In this document: piece by piece, positions 17,529-22,040 of the stretch
Numbering within the stretch: the first letter of the stretch is position 1
Layout: every line of letters begins with the position of its first letter
DNA from: Saccoglossus kowalevskii
Taxonomy: Eukaryota; Hemichordata; Enteropneusta; Harrimaniidae
Reading direction: 5' to 3'
Length of the DNA: 22,040 bases
NCBI RefSeq assembly: GCF_000003605.2
Contig: NW_003111970.1
Location: 1,028,787-1,050,826 of the forward strand
Notes under the pieces: model-generated
Told to the model about the DNA's origin: nothing
Seen by the model: the letters and a program-made list of their open reading frames with translations, nothing else
The model's database searches: none
Position numbers and translations under genes: made by a program

Positions 17529-17746
17529 AGCCAGCAACATATGCAGAGATATATCTATGATGAGTGGCGCAGACAGAGACTGAATTGACACGAGAACGTG
17601 GGTTATGGGGACCACCGAAAGGATCCAGGTTAGACAAATGGATGCTGGATATGACAGAGGGGCCATGTAGGATGAGGAAAAAGTTGGAACGTAATGATAT
17701 GTTCTATATTCATTATCCACATAAAATGGACCAAGACTCAAATGGC
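17529..17746 (+). CDS. WDFY3: WDFY3 exon with a one-base frameshift, RERGLWGPP and EGPCRMRKK segments
   Basis: The exon enters in phase 0 as SQQHMQRYIYDEW, matching human ERQQNALKYVTEEW. Directly after this Trp (17565-17567) the homologous protein continues only in the next frame: QTETELTRERGLWGPP, GSRLDKWMLDMTEGPCRMRK, and DMFYIHYPHKMDQDSNG. Two bases, not three, lie between the Trp codon and the Gln codon at 17570, so one base is missing. Uncorrected, the first frame stops at TGA 17586-17588. The exon is 218 bases; one more base would make 219 and restore phase 0 with the donor GTAAGT at 17747. The acceptor is GATTGATTCAG at 17528. An AG at 17571-17572 could act as an alternative acceptor in the downstream frame, but it would drop the conserved DEW segment. 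Confidence 0.9.
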
Positions 17747-18316
17747 GTAAGTACAACGTATTGTGAATATTGCATGACTTTAGACAGGTGCCACATAGAG
17801 AGAATTTTTTTTTTTTCGTAACATTTCTGATTTACATGTATTATGTCTCTAAAGTATTGATACTTGAATCATCCCATATGGATGGAAATTCAAATCATGA
17901 ATCTTATAAAATTTTTCGCAGTTTGTAAATATTCATTGCATCGAATATCTGTCAATAAAAATCTAGGATTCCAATAAAGCTTTAGAAATGATCTCAGAGT
18001 ACTGCAACTTAATTGTACCTATTGTAAAGTGTGTAAAATACAGTATAGTTTTACATTTACTTTCCCACTGTGGTGATTGATACATGTACTGTGAAATCAT
18101 TTATTTTTACTGACGTTTAATTTCACTATTTTGATGTTTTGAGCATATTCACTGTGTTTTAATTTCCTGAATTTGTCAAGGCGACAATGAGTTTTATTAT
18201 TATTTTACATGTTCACGTAGATTTAATTTAGCGGATTTCACTTATCAGCAAAAAATAGCGAAATTAAACCCAGTGAGTAATTAATGCATTTACTGTATTA
18301 TTTATTCCGTCTACAG
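17747..18316 (+). other. WDFY3 intron between exons 17746 and 18317
   Basis: AT-rich; its last third is the foldback element at 18087-18297. Nothing else is recognisable in 17747-18086. Confidence 0.8.
18087..18297. mobile_element. Foldback element, subfamily 2, abutting a splice acceptor
   Basis: The left end TACTGTGAAATCATTTATTT and inner GTTTAATTTCACTATTTT pair with the right end, which on the other strand reads TACAGTAAATGCATTAATTA and then GGGTTTAATTTCGCTATTTT. It resembles the element at 10053-10222 throughout. Only about 20 bases separate it from exon 18317, so part of the branch-point region may derive from it. Confidence 0.75.
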
Positions 18317-18488
18317 AAACCATCCAAGTACAGAGTGGCAATCAGTTTTGATAGCAAAGAATATTACAAAAGACTTCGAAAACAAAAATCTCAAAATATT
18401 GTAGATGCTGATGTGACTGACCTCCCTGCAACTGATAACGAACCACAACAAGATATGGATGTCGCTGAAGAAGATGCTAACAAAATGG
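18317..18488 (+). CDS. WDFY3: WDFY3 exon, SFDSKEYYKRL segment and acidic linker
   Basis: The exon encodes KPSKYRVAISFDSKEYYKRL (human ARYRRAVSYDSKEYYMRL), then an acidic linker with DVTDLPATDNEPQQDMDVAE and EDANKM. The acceptor is TTCCGTCTACAG at 18316 and the donor is GG|GTGAGT at 18488/18489. Phase 0 in, phase 1 out. A foldback element ends about 20 bases upstream of the exon, so the acceptor tract directly follows transposon-derived DNA. Confidence 0.93.
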
Positions 18489-18985
18489 GTGAGTCATAAG
18501 TGACGTCAAAACATTGTGTGGGTTTTGACAAGTGTAAAAGTTTTTTTTAGGTATTTTCACGTCTAATAAGGTGCTTATATATATTTGATGGTGGTTGTTA
18601 ATTTTAATGTAGCAAGGATAACTCAATGCCACAATTCTGTCTGAAAAATCAGCATTTCAACATTGAACTAAACAAATTCAAGTTCAAAATTTAATTTATT
18701 TTGGCAGATGTTTGCTCGACTAAATAGTTTATTGTTTCTATGGAAACAGATTTGTTTTGATTTGTCAAAGTTATATCTCTCCTGGCACCTAACCCATATT
18801 GATTTTGAAAAATTATTCAAATTAAAACAAATTATTTTCTTAGTTTAACTGTCACCCAAATTTTCTGCTTTGATTGTCAAATCTTGAACAATTTCAGCGA
18901 ATGTCTAGGTAGGATTAATCCTTAAAAAATAATTTATTAAATAATAAAATATGTTATTGACCATGAAATAAATATTGTGTTGCAG
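18489..18985 (+). other. WDFY3 intron between exons 18488 and 18986
   Basis: AT-rich intron with GTGAGT and TTGCAG ends. Apart from the motif string shared with 6190-6290 I see nothing in it. Confidence 0.8.
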
Positions 18986-19164
18986 ATCCAAATAGTACTG
19001 GTTTGCGCCCTTTTACTTTGCTCTCCAGACAAGGCAGTTATAAATCAGTATCTGAGAAGTTGGATGATGAAGATTTTGATCCTTCAGTTGCTACGGATAC
19101 TGAATCTGATGGAGACAAAGCAGATAACCAGGCTGTATTGAGATTACTTGAAGAAGGAGAAAAG
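18986..19164 (+). CDS. WDFY3: WDFY3 exon, acidic linker and LLRLLEEGEK helix before the PH domain
   Basis: The exon encodes DPNSTGLRPFTLLSRQGSYK, an acidic stretch (DDEDFDPSVATDTESDGDK), and AVLRLLEEGEK, matching human NATLLRLLEEGEK. The acceptor is ATTGTGTTGCAG at 18985. The donor AAG|GTTATT at 19165 is a weak GT site, but no better one is near and the protein join to the next exon is exact. Phase 1 in, phase 0 out. Confidence 0.92.
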
Positions 19165-19995
19165 GTTATTTGAAAATTCATATTTTAATTAAAACATTAT
19201 AAAAGCAAAATAGATATGATCTCGGAGCCAAATTGGCATATTGAAACAGTTACATGTACCGGTATATCACAAAATCTGATGAGGGTTTAGTTTTGTCATT
19301 GACGTTTCTCTTCTCATGTGTTCTATGTTTAAACTTGTACCTTGTTACCTACTCTGTCAAGCTGTTAATTATAATATGGGAAAATTACACTTGGTCAAAA
19401 TAACGCTATACCATATTTACTATATTAGAAGCTCATTTATAATAAAAGCGCAAATAAACCAACAATTATTTTAAAATCATTTTGATCATTGCCACATGTC
19501 TGTAATTTATGTAAGCACATGTCCAACTAATAAAGCAATTACAGTAGCTGTAAGTTTCAGGTTAGTTCGCTGATTCCGTAGATTCACAGATTCATCGTGC
19601 TGTACACCTATATGTAGACTACCCACATTAATACAGATATGTACGTTTGACTAGTTTGTATTACTTTCTATACTAAACTTCATTTCATAACTCATTGCAT
19701 GTTAACTCAAAACAAATAACATTATTTTATGTTTTTATGTCCATTTGATCCAAAATTAAGAAAGGAATTATTAAAAAAAATACCTTAAAATATGCAAAAT
19801 TCTGTTTCAAGAATTTTCACCAATCTGAAAGACTGCTCCTGAAAAACAAGGTTAATGCTGATTCTATTGTTTACTTTATGACAAATCATGTGTCATTGAA
19901 TCCTGTTTTAAGGGGACTTAAAGAGTGTTTTCCTGACAATTGTTCACCTTTATGTCTCCCTAAGTTACTCTATTATATTTCTCATCTATTTGTAG
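19165..19995 (+). other. WDFY3 intron between exons 19164 and 19996
   Basis: It opens with an unusual GTTATT donor. On the minus strand, 19740-19800 (TTCTTAATTTTGGATCAAAT) resembles part of the dispersed repeat and may be a fifth, decayed copy. No coding segment is seen. Confidence 0.7.
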
Positions 19996-20144
19996 ATTCG
20001 GCATATGTTCCGATGTGCTAGAATTCAAGGGCTGGATACTTCAGAGGGCTTATTACTTTTCTGTAAAGAACATTTCTATATCATTGATGGATTTACTTTG
20101 CTGTCAACAAAAGAAATTTGTGATATTGATTTACTGCCGCCAGG
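19996..20144 (+). CDS. WDFY3: WDFY3 exon, start of the BEACH-associated PH-like domain
   Basis: The exon encodes IRHMFRCARIQGLDTSEGLL, then LFCKEHFYIIDGFTLLSTKE and ICDIDLLPPG, very close to human QHMYRCARVQGLDTSEGLLLFGKEHFYVIDGFTM. This is the first half of the PH-like domain that packs against BEACH; in WDFY3 the PH-BEACH unit is reported to bind p62. The acceptor is CTATTTGTAG at 19995 and the donor is GG|GTAAGT at 20144/20145. Phase 0 in, phase 2 out. Confidence 0.95.
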
Positions 20145-20371
20145 GTAAGTAGAGGTTAAAGGTTATTATTACACGACAATACCCCCTTTCCCAGATATTG
20201 CGCGTTGGTATTTTGAACTAGTCGATAAGTCCAAAAACATGCTTAGATACTTGCAAAACATACAAATGCATAAACTTTCACTGGGTAATTAAGTGCTTTA
20301 AAATTTTCCAATATTTATCGGTATTAAGAAACTGTAGACTGCGATGTATTAATTTTATCTAATCCCTATAG

Positions 20372-20662
20372 TCACCAAGATCCAATCATTCCGCGAGCTA
20401 CCCTGACAAAACGAACCACACAGAAGAGGCTAAATAGTAAATTTGCATACGAGGACATCAGGGAGGTCCATAAACGAAGGTATCTACTGCAGCCAATTGC
20501 ACTGGAAGTGTTCTCATCGGACGGACGCAACTTCTTATTGGCTTTCCCGAAACGGATCAGGAATAAAGTGAATGCAAGGTTTATAGCCGAGGCTACTGGT
20601 CTTACTGATAGTGCCAGCCAATCAGTGGCAGGACAGAAAAGAAATGCACAAGTTGAAGTTGG
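20372..20662 (+). CDS. WDFY3: WDFY3 exon, second half of the PH-like domain
   Basis: This is the longest exon here, at 291 bases. It encodes HQDPIIPRATLTKRTTQKRL, FAYEDIREVHKRRYLLQPIA, EVFSSDGRNFLLAF and a Ser/Gln-rich tail (LTDSASQSVAGQKR). Human WDFY3 has FAYEDIKEVHKRRYLLQPIAVEVFSGDGRNYLLAF in the same place. The acceptor is TAATCCCTATAG at 20371 and the donor is GG|GTAAGG at 20662/20663. Phase 2 in and out. Confidence 0.95.
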
Positions 20663-21103
20663 GTAAGGTTCACTTCTTCATTCATACATATTTCATTTAT
20701 TATTCATTCATTAATTCAGCCATGTTATAAGAGAATGTTGGAGTGGTCAATATGAACTTGAATGTCTCATCTTATTTGAAATATATATACAAGTATTTAT
20801 ATCTGGTTCTCCTACTGTAATCAACACTATTTACATTCTGGTGCTGCATTCTTTTTACATACACAAGACAGCAAATAGGACCAATGTCCCCTTCAAGAGA
20901 ATGGTTTGACCTTGAGTTTACAGCTGACAACAAGGATTGAACCACCGTTCCTTGACCCTTATCTGGTCAAGTCAATGTAAAAGTACATGGGGCTGGTAGA
21001 ATAAGGGTTAATGCTAAGCTAAACATGCTAGCTGTATAACCATTCATTGGGTCATTCACATACAGGAAAATATTAACAAGCTTGAAATATTATTGTATTT
21101 TAG
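20663..21103 (+). other. WDFY3 intron between exons 20662 and 21104
   Basis: The left half is AT-rich with ATTCATTCATT words. The part 20865-21010 is less AT-rich and contains AAGGATTGAACCACCGTTCC, faintly like a minus-strand tRNA B box; this could be a decayed SINE, but the evidence is thin. No coding segment is seen. Confidence 0.65.
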
Positions 21104-21158
21104 GTCTGGCTTATTTAGCAGTCTAATGGGTGAGAAGTCTGTAACACAACGTTGGGAA
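21104..21158 (+). CDS. WDFY3: WDFY3 exon, PH-to-BEACH linker
   Basis: The exon encodes SGLFSSLMGEKSVTQRWE after a split glycine codon, matching human SGLLSTLVGEKSVTQRWE. The acceptor is TTGTATTTTAG at 21103 and the donor is GAA|GTAAGT at 21158/21159. Phase 2 in, phase 0 out. The donor itself runs into the first degenerate copy of the 28-base array. Confidence 0.95.
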
Positions 21159-21159
21159 G

Positions 21160-21900
21160 TAAGTTACTGTTTCACAACCTCCATCTTACATTATTTGTGT
21201 CTATGTTGCAGTTCCTGTTTCACAGTCTCCATCTTACAGTATTTCTGCTGCAGACAGTTACTGTTTCATAATCTCCATTCACTGTATGTGTACATTGTAT
21301 TTGTATTTTTGCTAGAGACTGTTACTGTTTCACAATCTCTGTCTTACAGTAATTGTATTTATGTTACTGACAGTTGCTGTTTCACAATCCCCATCTGACA
21401 GTTGCTGTTTCACAATCCCCATCTGACAGTTGCTGTTTCACAATCCCCATCTGACAGTTGCTGTTTCACAATCCCCATCGGACAGTTGCTGATCCACAAT
21501 CCCCATCAGACAGTTGCTGTTTCACAATCCCCATCTGACAGTTGCTGTTTCACAATCCCCATTGGACAGTTGCTGATTCACAATCCCCATTGGACAGTTG
21601 CTGTTTCACAATCCCCATCAGACAGTTACTGTTTCACAACCCCCATCTGACAGTTGCTGTTTCACAATCCCCATCAGACAGTTGCTGTTTCACAATCCCC
21701 ATCAGACAGTTGCTGTTTCACAATCCCCATCTGACAGTTGCTGTTTCACAATCCCCATTGGACAGTTGCTGATTCACAATCCCCATCAGACAGTTGCTGT
21801 TTCACAATCTCCGTCTACAGTATCTGTATTTCTGCTGCAGATAATTACTGTTTCACAATCCCCATCTATAGTATTTGTATTTCTACTATAGACAGTCATT
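21160..21900 (+). repeat. 28-base minisatellite filling the PH-to-BEACH intron
   Basis: Sixteen units with 28-base spacing start at GACAGTTGCTG between 21369 and 21789; each has GACAGTTGCTGTTTCACAAT followed by CCCCATC and a variable base before the next GACAG. On both sides are longer relatives with an additional CAGTATTTGTATTTCTGCTG segment (21165-21368 and 21810-21890), which suggests that the 28-base unit arose by deletion from a longer repeat and then expanded. The first relative begins inside the donor GTAAGTTACTGTTTCAC. The array lies within intron 21159-22016; the ORFs over it are artefacts. Confidence 0.95.
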
Positions 21901-22016
21901 GTTTCACCATATTATAGTATCACAATCCCCTTCTTTACTGTACTTTCCAACCAAACCAAACCAATTACATAGTCAGTTATGTGGAGAATCTTAATTTTTT
22001 CATCTTTATTTACCAG

Positions 22017-22040
22017 CGTGGTGAGATCAGTAATTTCCAG
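22017..22040 (+). CDS. WDFY3: WDFY3 exon, first residues of the BEACH domain (cut by the window edge)
   Basis: The acceptor is CTTTATTTACCAG at 22016, followed by RGEISNFQ, the canonical opening of BEACH domains (QRWERGEISNFQYLM in human WDFY3). The exon enters in phase 0 and continues beyond the window. Confidence 0.93.

Larger units (their letters stand above)
757..22040 (+). other. WDFY3: WDFY3 (ALFY / blue cheese) orthologue, central part of the gene (gene span, exons listed separately)
   Basis: This is the span of one split gene, open at both ends. The joined exons match human WDFY3 as I remember it, in order and almost without gaps, from a segment reading QFLLFLYHNT through LTTHPARKF, HLLAADALLGEEA, YHCLNRTVLYQ, KVTLP, WMFTHI, RERGLWGPP, EGPCRMRKK and LLRLLEEGEK to GLDTSEGLLLF and RGEISNFQ at the BEACH start. 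WDFY3 is a protein of about 3,500 residues that links ubiquitinated aggregates and p62 to the autophagy machinery and binds PI3P through a C-terminal FYVE finger; insects have one such gene, blue cheese. The window covers roughly the residues corresponding to human 1,830-2,690 (my estimate). Every exon junction keeps phase. The paralogue WDFY4 is vertebrate, so a single ancestral WDFY3-type gene is the best call. Other BEACH proteins (NBEA, LRBA, LYST) do not share the linker segments. Confidence 0.95.

Noticed and set aside
17564-17821. GTG-initiated separate gene within exon 17529-17746
   Set aside because: It is the downstream frame of the frameshifted WDFY3 exon and reads through the donor at 17747; the protein is an internal part of WDFY3.
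20920-20950. tRNA-like B box on the minus strand (possible SINE)
   Set aside because: Only one box-like word, no A box at proper spacing, no poly-A or clear ends. Mentioned in the intron entry only.
21402-21891. Overlapping open frames in three frames over the 28-base array
   Set aside because: The unit lacks stops in all plus frames, so length is uninformative; the stretch is an intron between PH and BEACH exons.
757-22040. A wholly new defence or mobile system
   Set aside because: All conserved coding sequence belongs to one known gene, WDFY3; the remainder is intronic repeats.

Overview
The window is animal nuclear DNA. It is AT-rich, its genes are split into short exons with clean GT-AG introns, and it is crowded with foldback/MITE-like repeats and minisatellites. 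One gene runs through it on the + strand from about position 757 off the right edge. I recognise it as the invertebrate orthologue of WDFY3 (ALFY; Drosophila blue cheese), a very large BEACH-family scaffold for selective autophagy. The repeat load and the foldback families ending in TACTGTAAAAT suggest a marine lophotrochozoan, perhaps a mollusc. That organism call is inference; nothing in the window names the species.

Twenty-one exons are supported by matches to WDFY3 and by consistent splice phases. They carry about 862 codons. The first part (757-11612) is the helical armadillo-like region before the BEACH module. The middle (13652-19164) holds conserved helical segments separated by acidic or basic low-complexity linkers. 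The last part (19996-21158) is the PH-like domain, and the window stops eight residues into the exon that opens the BEACH domain (22017-22040). The BEACH body, WD40 repeats and FYVE finger would lie to the right, and the amino-terminal half to the left. A 30-base candidate microexon (2943-2972) fits the reading frame between two solid exons.

The one break in the coding sequence is in exon 17529-17746. The conserved protein reads in one frame up to Asp-Glu-Trp and then in another from Gln-Thr-Glu onward, so one base is missing around 17568-17569. An assembly error is the simplest explanation; a real lesion or polymorphism is possible.

The introns hold four unrelated tandem arrays: a 30-base unit (1632-2290), a 36-base unit (12442-13270), a 24-base unit (14485-15060) and a 28-base unit (about 21160-21900). 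Three carry the core of a well-known animal transcription-factor site in each unit: the POU octamer, the forkhead core and the Otx/Bicoid-type TAATCC. There are also three copies of a TTAA-flanked MITE (1070-1375, 5318-5450, 11770-12076), several foldback elements of two related subfamilies, a dispersed repeat of about 180 bases present in both orientations, local duplications, and one strong CTCF-like motif (4462-4475). An inverted pair of the dispersed repeat brackets three exons and could pair in the pre-mRNA.

I found no RNA gene, CRISPR array, bacterial operon or second protein-coding gene, and no sign of a wholly new system. The notable items are the frameshift, the microexon, the motif-bearing minisatellites and the paired intronic repeats.
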